Assembly (NCBI GenBank): GCA_016721085.1
Contig: JADKJI010000006.1
Location: 1 to 51,262, forward strand
Direction: 5' to 3'
DNA: 51,262 bases
From: Chitinophagaceae bacterium
GTDB taxonomy: Bacteria; Bacteroidota; Bacteroidia; Chitinophagales; Chitinophagaceae
Every line of letters begins with the position of its first letter. The stretch's first letter is position 1. Shown one piece after another: positions 38,707 to 48,570 of the stretch. The notes under the pieces were generated by a model. The model ran no database searches and had not been told where the DNA came from. It was given only the letters and a program-made list of their open reading frames with translations. Made by a program: the position numbers and the translations under genes.

Positions 38707-39352
38707 ATGCACACATTTCTCTTCGACCTGAATGGCACTATGATTGACGACATGAATTATCATATCACAGCCTGGCATCGTATACTGAATGATTTAGGAG
38801 CAACATTAAGTTTAGAAAGAATGAAAGCCGAGTGCTACGGCAAGAATAATGAGTTATTAGAGAGAATGTTTCTGGAAGGTTCACCGGAAATAGAGAAAGA
38901 TATAATGAGCCTGGAAAAAGAAAAGAAATATCAGGAGCAGTTCAAACCACATCTGAAATTATTACCTGACTTAATGAATTCTTGCAGAAAAGCATATGAG
39001 CATCATATAAAAAATGGCCATAGGATCTGCAGCGATTATGTTCAATATCGATTTTGTATTAGACAATCTTTCATTAAGACATTATTTTGATGCCTTGATA
39101 AGCGCAGATAATGTAGAGAAGAGCAAACCAGATCCTGAAACCTATTTAAAATGTGCTGAAGCACTTGGTGTGCAAGCATCTGACTGTATTGTGTTTGAAG
39201 ATTCACCCAAGGGTGTGGAATCGGCACAAAGGGCAGGCATGAAAGCAGTGGTTATTACATTGCTTCATGAAGCACATGAATTTTCTCAGTACAATAATGT
39301 GCTGTTTTGTGTAAACGATTATACAGACCAACGGCTAAATACTCTCTTCTAA
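38707..39352 (+). CDS. HAD superfamily (IA) hydrolase, beta-phosphoglucomutase-like (frameshifted)
   Basis: It starts MHTFLFDLNGTMIDDMNYHI. Motif I is DLNGT, with Asn where HAD phosphatases have the acid/base Asp. Motif II is AIGSAA, motif III SKPDP and motif IV FEDSPKGVESAQRAGM. A single break near 39010 separates cap and core parts; joined, it is about 215 residues, normal for the family. Likely a sugar-phosphate phosphatase or phosphoglucomutase, but the Asn makes activity uncertain. Its end shares a bidirectional terminator with the symporter gene. The start at 38707 is chosen over a TTG six bases upstream. Confidence 0.8.
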
Positions 39353-39366
39353 TCAACTAAATAAAA

Positions 39367-39390
39367 AAAGGTGTCCTTTCGGACACCTTT
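39367..39390. terminator. Bidirectional terminator between HAD gene and symporter
   Basis: AAAGGTGTCC-TTTC-GGACACCTTT is a perfect stem flanked by an A-run on the left and T's on the right. It lies between the convergent ends at 39352 and 39412. Confidence 0.85.
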
Positions 39391-39411
39391 GAGATATCTA
39401 AAGGGTTTTTC

Positions 39412-41088
39412 TTACCAGAACTTGATATAGAGTGCTGCTAAAATCATCAGCGTTACAATGATCATTATCTGAATGGATGGTTTCAGCTTGAACATTTCCT
39501 TATCAAGAACAAATGCCTTGGCATTGATCTTTGGTCCGGCCAAACTCATACTTACCATAACTATTATTGTGAAGAGGAAGGAAATTCCCATAGCTATAAG
39601 GAAAGGGATTTCAAACCCACCTATACCATTTGGATAGGCAGTATAAAGGAATGTTTCATTACCAAAAACAGAAGGGGCCATTTCATTAAAGAAGAAGCAT
39701 GTTGCCAAACCAGTAATGATACCAGCAACAGCAGCTGCACCTGTAGTCCTTTTCCAGAACATACCGAGGATGAAAACAGCAAAAACACCCGGGCTTATAA
39801 AGCCTGTATATTTTTGAATATAAGTGAAGCCACCAGCGCTTCCGATACCTAATAAGTCTTTCCAGGTGAAAGCAACAGCAACCACCATAGAAACCAACAC
39901 TACTAACCTACCCATCCAAACCAATTTTTTCTCTTCAGCATTTGGATTTATAAATTTCTTATAGATATCAAGGGTGAAAATGGTTGAGATACTATTGGCC
40001 TTACCAGCTAATGAAGCCACAATTGCAGCAGTGAGAGCGGCTATTGATAATCCTTTCAATCCGCTTGGCAAGAAACCTAACACGGAAGAATAGGCATCAT
40101 CCATTTTTTCTAATGGAGGCAATTGGCCTTGCTTTACCAATACAAAGGCTGCGATACCGGGCAACATAACAATCAATGGCATCATCAGTTTTAGAAACCC
40201 TGCAAAAAGAATTCCTTTACGGGCTGTTTGCAAATCTGCTCCTAATGCCCTTTGGGTTATATATTGATTACAGCCCCAATAGTTGAGGTTAACTATCCAT
40301 TGTCCTGCTGCATACATCAAAATACCCGGAAGAATCAGGTATTTGTTTATATACTCCTGCGAGGAATTTGCATCTGGCTTAGCCAGAATCATATGGAAGT
40401 GGTCGGGTGCTTCTTTCATAAGGGTAGAGAAACCTGCAACAGCACCTGCACCGCCACTTACTTTATCGAGAGCCATATAGGCGGCGGCAAAACCACCGAT
40501 AATAAGAACAGTAACCTGAATAACATCGGTATATCCGATAACTTTCATACCACCCAGGGTGATGATTACAGAGAACACCGCTAAACCAATCATTATCCAA
40601 TGCAGGTAGTCTGTTCCATCATGAGGCAATAATCCGGTGATGGCCACAGCACCCAGAAAAAGGATGGATGTAAGGTTTACAAAAACGTAAACGAACAACC
40701 AAATGATGGCCATTATAAGAGCCACACTTTCATTATACCTTGTTTTAAGGAATTGTGGCATGGTGTATATCTTATTCTTGAGATATACCGGCATGAACCA
40801 AACAGCAATGATGATAAGTGCTAAAGCGGCTATCCATTCGTATGCAGCAACTGCAACACCCACAAAGAAGCCGTTACCACTCATTCCGATGAATTGTTCA
40901 GCGGAAATATTTGAGGCGATCAAAGAGGCACCGATAGCCCACCAGGTAAGCGACCCTTCAGCAAGGAAAAAAGCTTTGGAATCATGTTCCCTAGTTTTCC
41001 TTTTCATGTAGATCCAATACCCATAACTGGCAACAATGACAAAGTAGAGCAAAAAGATGATGTAATCTTTGGTGGCAAGTACGTTCAT
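39412..41088 (-). CDS. Sodium/solute symporter (SSS family), probable arabinose transporter
   Basis: This intact 558-residue protein has about 14 membrane spans. It carries the SSS signature region (LGGMKVIGYTDVIQVTVLII) and the conserved GASLIASNISAEQFIGMSG start of the SGLT-type core, then NYWGCNQYITQRALGA. It is close in pattern to vSGLT-like sugar symporters. It is the last gene of the ara operon, 52 bp after araA, so the likely substrate is L-arabinose; substrate is inferred from context. The start MNVLATKDYIIFLL has the first span directly after it. Confidence 0.88.
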   Translation of the reverse strand: MNVLATKDYIIFLLYFVIVASYGYWIYMKRKTREHDSKAFFLAEGSLTWWAIGASLIASNISAEQFIGMSGNGFFVGVAVAAYEWIAALALIIIAVWFMPVYLKNKIYTMPQFLKTRYNESVALIMAIIWLFVYVFVNLTSILFLGAVAITGLLPHDGTDYLHWIMIGLAVFSVIITLGGMKVIGYTDVIQVTVLIIGGFAAAYMALDKVSGGAGAVAGFSTLMKEAPDHFHMILAKPDANSSQEYINKYLILPGILMYAAGQWIVNLNYWGCNQYITQRALGADLQTARKGILFAGFLKLMMPLIVMLPGIAAFVLVKQGQLPPLEKMDDAYSSVLGFLPSGLKGLSIAALTAAIVASLAGKANSISTIFTLDIYKKFINPNAEEKKLVWMGRLVVLVSMVVAVAFTWKDLLGIGSAGGFTYIQKYTGFISPGVFAVFILGMFWKRTTGAAAVAGIITGLATCFFFNEMAPSVFGNETFLYTAYPNGIGGFEIPFLIAMGISFLFTIIVMVSMSLAGPKINAKAFVLDKEMFKLKPSIQIMIIVTLMILAALYIKFW

Positions 41089-41140
41089 AGTAATTCAATT
41101 GATTTGTTAAGTCGGCAAGTATTGTTTTAATTGGATCTGA

Positions 41141-42634
41141 TTATTTAAGATAAGACATTTCGTTCCATTTCAATTCCTTCTTAAACGACAGCAGTCTCGT
41201 ATCGGCATCAATTCCCACATACTCAATTCCTGCCATTTCAGCGAAATCCTGCAAATGTTCAGCAGTCAGGTTCTGACTATAGCAAGTGTGATGAGCACCT
41301 CCTGCTAATATCCAGGCTGCACAACCAGTTTTCATATCAGGCAATGGTTTCCATAATACCCTTGCTACTGGTAAATTTGGTAATGGAGCTACAGGCTCTT
41401 TTGCTTCTACTTCATTTACTAATAAACGGAAACGATTTCCCATATCGATCATTGAAGCATTAAGAGCAGCACCACTTCCAACATTAAACACTAAACGAAC
41501 GGGGTCTGCTTTTCCTCCTATTCCCAGAGGATGGATTTCACAAGAAGGTTTGCCTTTTGCAATAGAAGAGCATATCTCAAGCATATGAGCACCTAATACC
41601 ATTTCATTTCCTGGCTCAAAGTGATAGGTATAGTCTTCCATAAAGCTATTTCCACCGGGCAATCCAATGGCCATCACTTTCATGGCACGCACAAGAGCTG
41701 CAGTTTTCCAATCACCTTCTGCACCAAAACCATATCCATCTGCCATCAGTCGCTGAGCGGCTATTCCGGGCAATTGTATCAATCCATGAAGATCTTCGAA
41801 CGTATCTGTAAAGCCTTTGAAATTTCCCTGTTCCAGAAATTTACGCAATCCTAATTCTGTGCGGGCAGCAATACGCAATGATTCATGTTGCTTTCCTCCC
41901 TTTTTCAAATCAGCACTAACCACATATAATGATTCATAAGTATTCACAAGCTCATCAACCGCTTTATCTTCAATACTATTTACAACAGCTACTAAATCTC
42001 CAACCCCATGTGTATTGACTGAATAACCAAATTTCATTTCAGCTTCCACCTTATCTCCTTCTGTAACGGCTACATACCGCATATTATCACCAAAACGAAC
42101 ATAGCGGGCACCTTGCCAATCATTCCAGCCGGCAGCGGCACGAGCCCAGGTATCTATCTGTTTGGCAACGGCAGTATCTTGCCAATGTCCAACAACTACT
42201 TTTCTTTCCAGACGCATCCGGGTCATGATAAAACCAAATTCCCTGTCGCCATGGGCCGACTGATTAAGGTTCATGAAATCCATGTCAATCTTATCCCATG
42301 GAATATCTCTGTTATACTGAGTATGGAGATGCAATAAAGGTTTACGCAAAATCTTTAATCCTCCAATCCACATTTTAGCGGGAGAAAAAGTGTGCATCCA
42401 GGCTATTACTACAATACATTTATTTTCTGCATTTGCAGCAGCACAAAGGGCATATACGTCGTCAGGTGATTTAACTGTTGGCTGATATTTTACAGAAACA
42501 GCTATGTTGCTATTGTCATTCAGAGAGGCGGCAATTTCCTGGGAATGTTGTGCAACCAGTTTCAAGGTAGCTTCTCCATACAAATGCTGACTTCCTGTAA
42601 CAAACCAAATTTCCAATTCTTTCAATGTTTTCAT
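41141..42634 (-). CDS. araA: L-arabinose isomerase
   Basis: This intact 497-residue protein converts L-arabinose to L-ribulose. Typical AraA segments are WFVTGSQHLYGEATLKLVAQ, IAWMHTFSPAKMWIGGLKIL, PLLHLHTQYNRDIPWDKIDM, DFMNLNQSAHGDREFGFIMT, GFGAEGDWKTAALVRAMKVM, GNEMVLGAHMLEIC and GGAHHTCYS. The Glu and His residues of these segments form the Mn site in the family. It lies 22 bp after the corrected stop of araD and is followed by the symporter. The length is the usual one (about 500). Confidence 0.97.
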   Translation of the reverse strand: MKTLKELEIWFVTGSQHLYGEATLKLVAQHSQEIAASLNDNSNIAVSVKYQPTVKSPDDVYALCAAANAENKCIVVIAWMHTFSPAKMWIGGLKILRKPLLHLHTQYNRDIPWDKIDMDFMNLNQSAHGDREFGFIMTRMRLERKVVVGHWQDTAVAKQIDTWARAAAGWNDWQGARYVRFGDNMRYVAVTEGDKVEAEMKFGYSVNTHGVGDLVAVVNSIEDKAVDELVNTYESLYVVSADLKKGGKQHESLRIAARTELGLRKFLEQGNFKGFTDTFEDLHGLIQLPGIAAQRLMADGYGFGAEGDWKTAALVRAMKVMAIGLPGGNSFMEDYTYHFEPGNEMVLGAHMLEICSSIAKGKPSCEIHPLGIGGKADPVRLVFNVGSGAALNASMIDMGNRFRLLVNEVEAKEPVAPLPNLPVARVLWKPLPDMKTGCAAWILAGGAHHTCYSQNLTAEHLQDFAEMAGIEYVGIDADTRLLSFKKELKWNEMSYLK

Positions 42635-42656
42635 ATAGCAATCTTAGAGATTAATG

Positions 42657-43353
42657 TCATTGTCCATAGTAGGAGTCAGGTCCATGTTTTCTTTCATAAT
42701 GCTTTTTCACCAAAGCTTCTTTCAATCAGGGCATCGGGATTAATCTGTTTTGTTAACCAGGCCATTTTTGCCAGTTCTTCCAAAACAGCTGCATTATAAA
42801 CAGCTTTCACTCCAGTGGTACCCCAGGTAAATGGAGCATGATTTCCCACCAATACCATTTCTACTTCTTCATAATTCAATTTTCTTTCAGCAAAACAATC
42901 CAATATCTGGTAGCCTGTTTCATGTTCATAATTACCTTGTATCTTATCATCTGCCATAGGTGGAGCACAGGGAATATCAACTGTGTTATGATCGGCATGT
43001 GTTGTGCCGAAAATAGGAATATCCCTTTGGGCTTGTGCCCAGGATGTTGCATAGGTGCTATGTGTATGCACAATAGCACCGATTTTTTCCCAGTGTTTAT
43101 ATAGTACAGCATGTGTAAGAGTATCACTGGAAGGACGTAGTGCTCCATTAACTGTGTTTCCATCAAAATCCACTATCACCATTTTGTCTGGCGATAAGGC
43201 ATCGTAAGCAACACCGCTGGGTTTAATAGCAAAAACCTGCTGGCTTCTATCTGCTATACTTACATTACCGAATGTAAAAAGGACCAACCCGAGTTGAGGC
43301 AGTTGCATATTCGCCCTGTAACATTCTTCCTTTATCCTATCGTATTTACTCAT
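42657..43353 (-). CDS. araD: L-ribulose-5-phosphate 4-epimerase
   Basis: A class II aldolase-fold enzyme that makes D-xylulose 5-phosphate. Landmarks: FTFGNVSIADRS, the VKPSG-like AIKPSGVAYDAL, VHTHSTYATSWAQA with the zinc His pair, GTTHADH, and LVGNHAPFTWG. The apparent stop at 42694 follows a single-base shift near 42720. In the neighbouring frame the protein ends EALVKKHYERKHGPDSYYGQ, the canonical tail, at TGA 42657-42659, giving 231 residues as usual. Co-transcribed with araB (15-bp gap) and araA (22-bp gap). Confidence 0.95.
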
Positions 43354-43368
43354 AACAATAGTTTTTTA

Positions 43369-45011
43369 TCAGGCAATAGTTTGCTTTTCAATGAAAGCAC
43401 CGAATTTCTTATACTGTTTGTATCTCTTCTTATAATAAGAAACATTTTTTCGGTTTGGCTTATAAGTGCAGTCAAATCCTTGTCCCATGGCATCCATGGC
43501 TTGTTCCACATTGGGATATAAGCCTGCTGCTGTGGCGGCAAACATAGCAGCGCCTAACGCGCAGGTTTGTTCGCTTTATGAATCCTTATCGGCATATTCA
43601 TCACATCTGCCATTACCTGCATTATGTACGGAGATTTTTTTGCTACTCCGCCGAGTCCGATAAGTCCTTTCACCGGAATACCTTCATCAACAAATCTATC
43701 TACAATTGCTTTAGCCCCGAAACAAGTGGCTTCCACTACAGCTTTGAATACCCTTGGTGCATCGCTGGCAAGGTTTAAATTAAGGATTGCTCCTTTCAGG
43801 AGTTGATTGGCGTCAGGTGTTCTTCTTCCATTCAACCAATCTACAGCCAACTCATCTATTGGCTGAATTGGCGAAGACGCTGCAGCAGAAAGGTTCTTTA
43901 TAATTGAATCGCTTAATGAATTTCGTAATACGTCATCTTCAATTTGTGATAGTGGATAGCTGATTAGGTTCTTAAACCAAGCATAGGCATCCCCAAATGC
44001 TGATTGGCCTGCTTCGAGTCCAACCAATCCTGGTATTACGGATCCATTTACTTGTCCGCAGATTCCTTTCACCAATTTCCCTTCCATATCTTTTTTCGGC
44101 GCTACCAGCATATCACAAGTGGAAGTACCCATTACCTTGCTAAGGTGATACGGTTCTATTTGTCCGCCTACAGCCCCCATATGCGCATCAAATGCTCCGA
44201 TACCAATTACAACATCTGTAGGTAGTCCTAGTTTTTGTGCCCACTCTGCACTAATAATACCAGCTGCTTTATCGGCAGTATATGTTTCAGAAAATAATTT
44301 TGAAGTGAAGCCTTTTAGTAATGGATCCCAGGAACTGAAGAATTCATCGGGAGGAAGTCCATTAAAGCTTTCTGCCCATAGGGCTTTATGTCCAGCGCTA
44401 CATACTCCCCGTTTTACATCTTTTGCATTATTCCCACCGGTAAGTAAAAAAGGTATCCAATCGCAGTGTTCAACAAAGGATGCAATAGAATTCCTAACCT
44501 GTTCATCTTCTTTTAGAATATGGAGCAATTTAGCCCAGAACCATTCGGAAGAATAGATACCGCCTACAAATTGAAGATAATTGACAGGGAATTTCACTGC
44601 ATGCTCATTCAAGGAGGCGGCTTCCTTAACACTACTATGATCTTTCCATAATACAAACATGGCATTTGGATTATTGGAAAATTCCGGAGATAGTGCCAGT
44701 GGTTTTCCAGTGGCATCAACAGCTACTGGAGAAGAGCCTGTAGTATCTACGGATAAGGCTTTAACAGCAGCCCTTACTTCAGGACTTACTTTATTCAGGC
44801 ATTCTTTGATTGTGGCTTCGAGGCCCTCTATATAATCGAGAGGGTGTTGACGAAAAACTTGTTTTGATGGATTGCAGAAGAGACCTTCCTTCCAGCGTGG
44901 ATAATAATAAACAGCAGCAGCCATTTCTGCCCCATTTCTAGCATCAACGAGGATGCACCTTACAGAGTCGGTACCATAATCAAGGCCCATTACATAGGCA
45001 GCAGCAATCAT
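43369..45011 (-). CDS. araB: L-ribulokinase (FGGY family)
   Basis: It phosphorylates L-ribulose. The N-terminal FGGY domain has AAAYVMGLDYGTDSVRCILV, SVDTTGSSPVAVD and SAGHKALW. The C-terminal domain has GIGAFDAHMGAVGG, KVMGTSTCDMLVAP, GLVGLEAGQSAFGDAYAWF and LIGLGGVAKKSPYIMQVMAD. A one-base loss near 43560 (AAACCTGC for AAAGCCTGC) creates a false stop; the restored tail is ALGAAMFAATAAG ... FIEKQTIA, ending at 43369. First gene of the ara operon proper, directly behind the Nudix gene. Confidence 0.95.
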
Positions 45012-45043
45012 AAAGCAGCCATTTTACAGTTTTGGATAGAACA

Positions 45044-45063
45044 GGCAGCATTCGAGTGCTGCC
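45044..45063. promoter_or_regulatory. 20-bp near-perfect palindrome in front of araB
   Basis: GGCAGCAttcgagTGCTGCC has 7-bp perfect arms and a TCGA centre. It lies 33 bp before the araB start and downstream of the Nudix gene stop. It has no T-run on either side, so an operator is more likely than a terminator. A TTGACA hexamer lies just upstream on the minus strand (about 45070). The regulator is unknown. Confidence 0.5.
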
Positions 45064-45083
45064 GATAAATGTCAAATTAACAC

Positions 45084-45524
45084 TTAATGTGCTTTATATT
45101 GCAATTGCTTTCGGGCGGCTTTAACCATTGTATCGTGATCAAAAATAAGTTTAGGGACTTTTTTTAGGGGAAACCATTCAGCCTGGAATTCATGAGTGAG
45201 CTGGGCTTCATATTGGGTACTGTCGATAAGGGCAAAATAGGCTATTGAGATTGTCCTTGCTTCTGGATCCCTTTTGGGGTCGCCAAAGGAATAGAGCTGT
45301 TCCATATATACACCATCCAGGCCAGTCATTTCTTTAAGAACTCTGGCTGCTGCCTGATCCAGATTTTCTTTCTGTTTAACAAATCCACCCATCAAGCTCC
45401 ATTTGCCTTTCTCTGGAGCTAATCTTCTTTTAACTACCAATAGATTCAGCTTTTGCCCATCGAAACCAAATATTATGCAATCGACCGCAGCCAATAAGGG
45501 CGGAGCCTTAGGGTATTTTCTCAT
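45084..45524 (-). CDS. Nudix-domain protein, AraR/NrtR-like but lacking the DNA-binding domain
   Basis: This 146-residue protein (KAPPLLAAVDCIIFGFDGQK, LLVVKRRLAPEKGKWSLMGG) covers only the Nudix domain. The Nudix box is GFVKQKENLDQAAARVLKEMTG: two catalytic Glu of REUxEE are Val and Met, so it is probably not a hydrolase. This is typical of NrtR-family sugar-sensing regulators such as Bacteroidetes AraR. Those have a C-terminal winged helix of about 80 residues; here the protein stops after LQYKAH, with only 72 bp left before araB. Either truncated or a stand-alone sensor. It heads the ara gene cluster. Confidence 0.8.
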   Translation of the reverse strand: MRKYPKAPPLLAAVDCIIFGFDGQKLNLLVVKRRLAPEKGKWSLMGGFVKQKENLDQAAARVLKEMTGLDGVYMEQLYSFGDPKRDPEARTISIAYFALIDSTQYEAQLTHEFQAEWFPLKKVPKLIFDHDTMVKAARKQLQYKAH

Positions 45525-45763
45525 ATAGCTTGTTAGTTCGGTTAGGAAGGTAAGAAATAATGAATAAATAATACCATTGTGTAGGTATTGCTAAGTCATT
45601 TTGAGAATAATCAAACTAAGTGTTTGTTTGGCAAGTTAAACAGTCCTTGTAATGAAAGAAAGATATGACTTCCCCATATACTGTATGGTCTTTAATGAAT
45701 TCTTATTACAGATGGATGCATTATAAATACTTTTCCCGTAACTTTTACCTTTAAATTTTTATC

Positions 45764-47162
45764 ATGCGAAGACTATGGCTTGCCCTTGTATGCCTTGTGT
45801 GCTTTCTTTCTTTTCAACTGCACAAACAAAAAACAAAATGGGTCTCCTTATTTAATGGGAAGGACCTTAGCGGCTTCAAGATACTCAATGGAAAAGCAAA
45901 AATACCGTGTGGAAAAGGGTGAGATTATTGGCACAACCGTATCAGGCCAACCCAATTCCTTTTTAGCTACTGAAAAGAATACGGAGATTTTATTCTTGAA
46001 CTGGATTTGAAACTGATGAGTGATATGAATTCAGGCATCCAATTCAGGAGTGAAATTGCTGACGCTAATGATAAATGCACAGTTACTGACAAAAGTACTC
46101 CTGAGAGAGTACATGGCTATCAGATGGAAGTTGATCCTTCCAAACGCGCTTGGAGCGGAGGCATATTTGATGAAGCGAGAAGAGGATGGATGTATTCACT
46201 TGAAAACAATCCTTCAGCAAAAACGGCATTCAAACCAACAGATTGGAATCATTACCGAATAGAATGTATTGGAAGTTCTATCAGAACCTGGGTGAATGGA
46301 GTTCCCTGTGCGCATCTTATTGATGATATGACCTTGAAAGGTTTTATAGCATTACAAGTTCATGGAATAGGAAATAGTAAAGACATCAAGGAAATTAGAT
46401 GGAAGAATATCAGAATACAAACAGAAAACCTAAAGGCATCCCCTTCTAACAATATATTTGTTGTCAATACCCTTCCAAATAAATTATCTGAAGAAGAGGT
46501 AAGACAAGGATATAAGCTATTATGGGATGGCAAGACGAGTGCTGGCTGGAGCGGTGCTTATAAAGATTCCTTCCCTGAGCAAGTTTGGAAGATTAATGAT
46601 GGGGTATTATCAGTAGAAAGCAGTTCGGGAGCAGAATCTGCCAATGGAGGTGATATTGTTTCAACTGAAGAATACGGAGCCTTCGATCTTCAGTTTGAAT
46701 TCAAGATAACAGATACAGCCAATTCCGGGAGTTAAATATTTCGTGACTGAAAAGAAAATAATTCTGGTAGTGCAATTGGACTTGAATACCAGATATTAGA
46801 CGATAGCAAACATCCGGATGCAAAAGCTGGTTCTATCGGAAACAGAACAATGGCCTCGTTATATGACTTGATTCCAGCAGCTAATCTGATTGACCCAAAG
46901 CTGGAAGAAGAGATAAGCTACCAGTAGGAGAATGGAATATGGGAAGGATAGTTGTTTATCCTGATGGAAAAAGTGGAACATTGGTTAAATGGTTGGAAAG
47001 TGGTGGAATATCAAAGAGGCACTCCTATTTACTATGCTCTGGTGGCAAAGCAAATATGCCAAATGGGAAAATTTTGGAATGGCTCCTAAAGGACATATAC
47101 TTTTACAGGAACATGGCACACGTGTTTCTTTCCGTTCAATAAAAATCAAAGAATTAAAATAA
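45764..47162 (+). CDS. Secreted DUF1080 (3-keto-disaccharide hydrolase) two-domain protein (frameshifted)
   Basis: The ATG at 45764 gives a signal-like start (MRRLWLALVCLVCFLSFQL). Then come two DUF1080 lectin/hydrolase-like jelly rolls. The first has WVSLFNGKDLSGFKI, ELDLKLMSDMNSGIQFRSE, HGYQMEVDPSKRAWSGGI and WNHYRIECIGSSIRTWVNGV. The second has YKLLWDGKTSAGWSGAYKDS, FDLQFEFKITDTANSG, SAIGLEYQILDDSKHPDAKA and LLQEHGTRVSFRSIKIKELK. At least six frame breaks occur (e.g. 45915, 46000, 46735, 46760, 46920, 46990). Family members act on keto-glycosides; co-location with a Gfo/Idh enzyme supports this. Confidence 0.8.
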
Positions 47163-47168
47163 TCCCTT

Positions 47169-48520
47169 ATGCACACATCGCAGGGACTTCATAAAAACAA
47201 CGATTAAGGCAACAGCGCCACCGCTTTAGCCGCCAATGGATTCAGTGCTAAATCATATGCAATATCCTTGGGGCTAATGACAGGGTCAGACTTGGTGTGA
47301 TTGGTTATTCCGACCGTTTTCGCCAGTCGCATTTTCCAAGCTTTCAGAACCACTACAAGGAATTGAATTTCGATATTGTAGCAGTATCTGATATATGGAA
47401 AATAAGAAGAGATGAAGGCGTATCATTTCTTACTTCAAAAATGGATCATGCCATTACCGGATGCCGTAATAGGAAGAGCTGTATTCGCTTAAGGATATAG
47501 ATGGCGTCTTCATTTCAACTGCCGATTTCAACATGCACTTCATGCCATTGAGGCCTTGAAAGCAAAGAAAGACATCTATTGCGAAAGCCATTTGCTGAAA
47601 CGATGGAAGATAACCGAGCTGCTTTAAAAGCAGCGAAGGCAAGCGACAGAATCATACAAATAGGGTCACAACGTCGTTCGGGACCTAACTATCACGCTGC
47701 AGCGCAATATATTCAGTCGGGTAAATTCGGTGATATCACCATGGTAGAACTTACCTGGAATGTAAACCAACCCGGCAGATGGAGACGCCCTGACCTAGTT
47801 GCCAAAATGCAAAGAGGAAGATCTTGACTGGAAACGTTTCCTGCTAAACCGTCCATACGAAAACTTTGATCCAAGAAAATATCTTGAATATCGTTTGTTC
47901 TGGCCTTATTCGTCCGGAATGCCTGGCCAGTGGATGAGTCATCAGATTGATACGGTACATTGGTTTACCGGTTTAAAGCATCCAAGGAGCGTTGTTGCCA
48001 ATGGCGGTGTTTATATGTGGAAAGATGGAAGGAAGAACTGGGATACCACCACTGCAGTTTTTGATTATGGTCCATCTGATGATAAGACAAAAGGATTTCA
48101 GGTTGTATTCACTTCCCGAATGCATAATGGAGAAGAAAATCCCGGAGAAATCTATTACAGCAATGGTGGTGAATTAAACTTGATGACCAACAAGGTAAGT
48201 TCCAAAGGTGGTTTAAGTGCTGGCTCAGCAAAAGCAATGAATATGCAACCCAACTTATTACCTGATGTAAACCTGAGTGATCTTGCTATAAAGGTTGCGG
48301 CAAGTGCTAATACAGGAGGTGATGTACTTACTTCAGCGCATGTACGTAATTGGATGGAATGCACGATCAAGAAAACAAACAAATGCTCCGGTTGAAGTTG
48401 GCTATAACCATTCAATAGCTACGATCATGACGAATGCAGCCGCAAGAATAGGTGAAAAAGTGACTTTGATGAAAAGACACAAGAGGTTATGGCAGGAGAG
48501 GAAAAGTGTTCAAATACTAA
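47169..48520 (+). CDS. Gfo/Idh/MocA family oxidoreductase with Tat signal (frameshifted)
   Basis: The start carries a twin-arginine signal (HRRDFIKTTIKATA), so it is probably exported folded. The Rossmann part has NDRVRLGVIGYSDRFRQS, VAVSDIW, DGVFISTADFQH, and the hallmark EKP (KKDIYCEKPFAETMEDNR) after frame joins. The C-terminal half has IIQIGSQRRSGPNYHAAAQY, PYSSGMPGQWMSHQIDTVHW and IATIMTNAAARIGEKV, ending at TAA 48518-48520. About seven breaks (47210, 47265, 47440, 47520, 47580, 47815, 48365, 48460). It is 6 bp after the DUF1080 gene, and the pair probably oxidises a glycoside then cleaves it. Confidence 0.82.
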
Positions 48521-48541
48521 GCTCTGTAACAATCATATCTC

Positions 48542-48570
48542 AAGGGGCCTATAAATCAGGCCCTTTTTCT
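48542..48570. terminator. Bidirectional terminator between oxidoreductase and histidine kinase genes
   Basis: AAGGGGCCT-ATAAATC-AGGCCCTT is followed by TTTCTTTTT on the plus strand, with a weaker A-rich side for the other strand. It overlaps the last codons of the convergent kinase gene. Confidence 0.8.
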
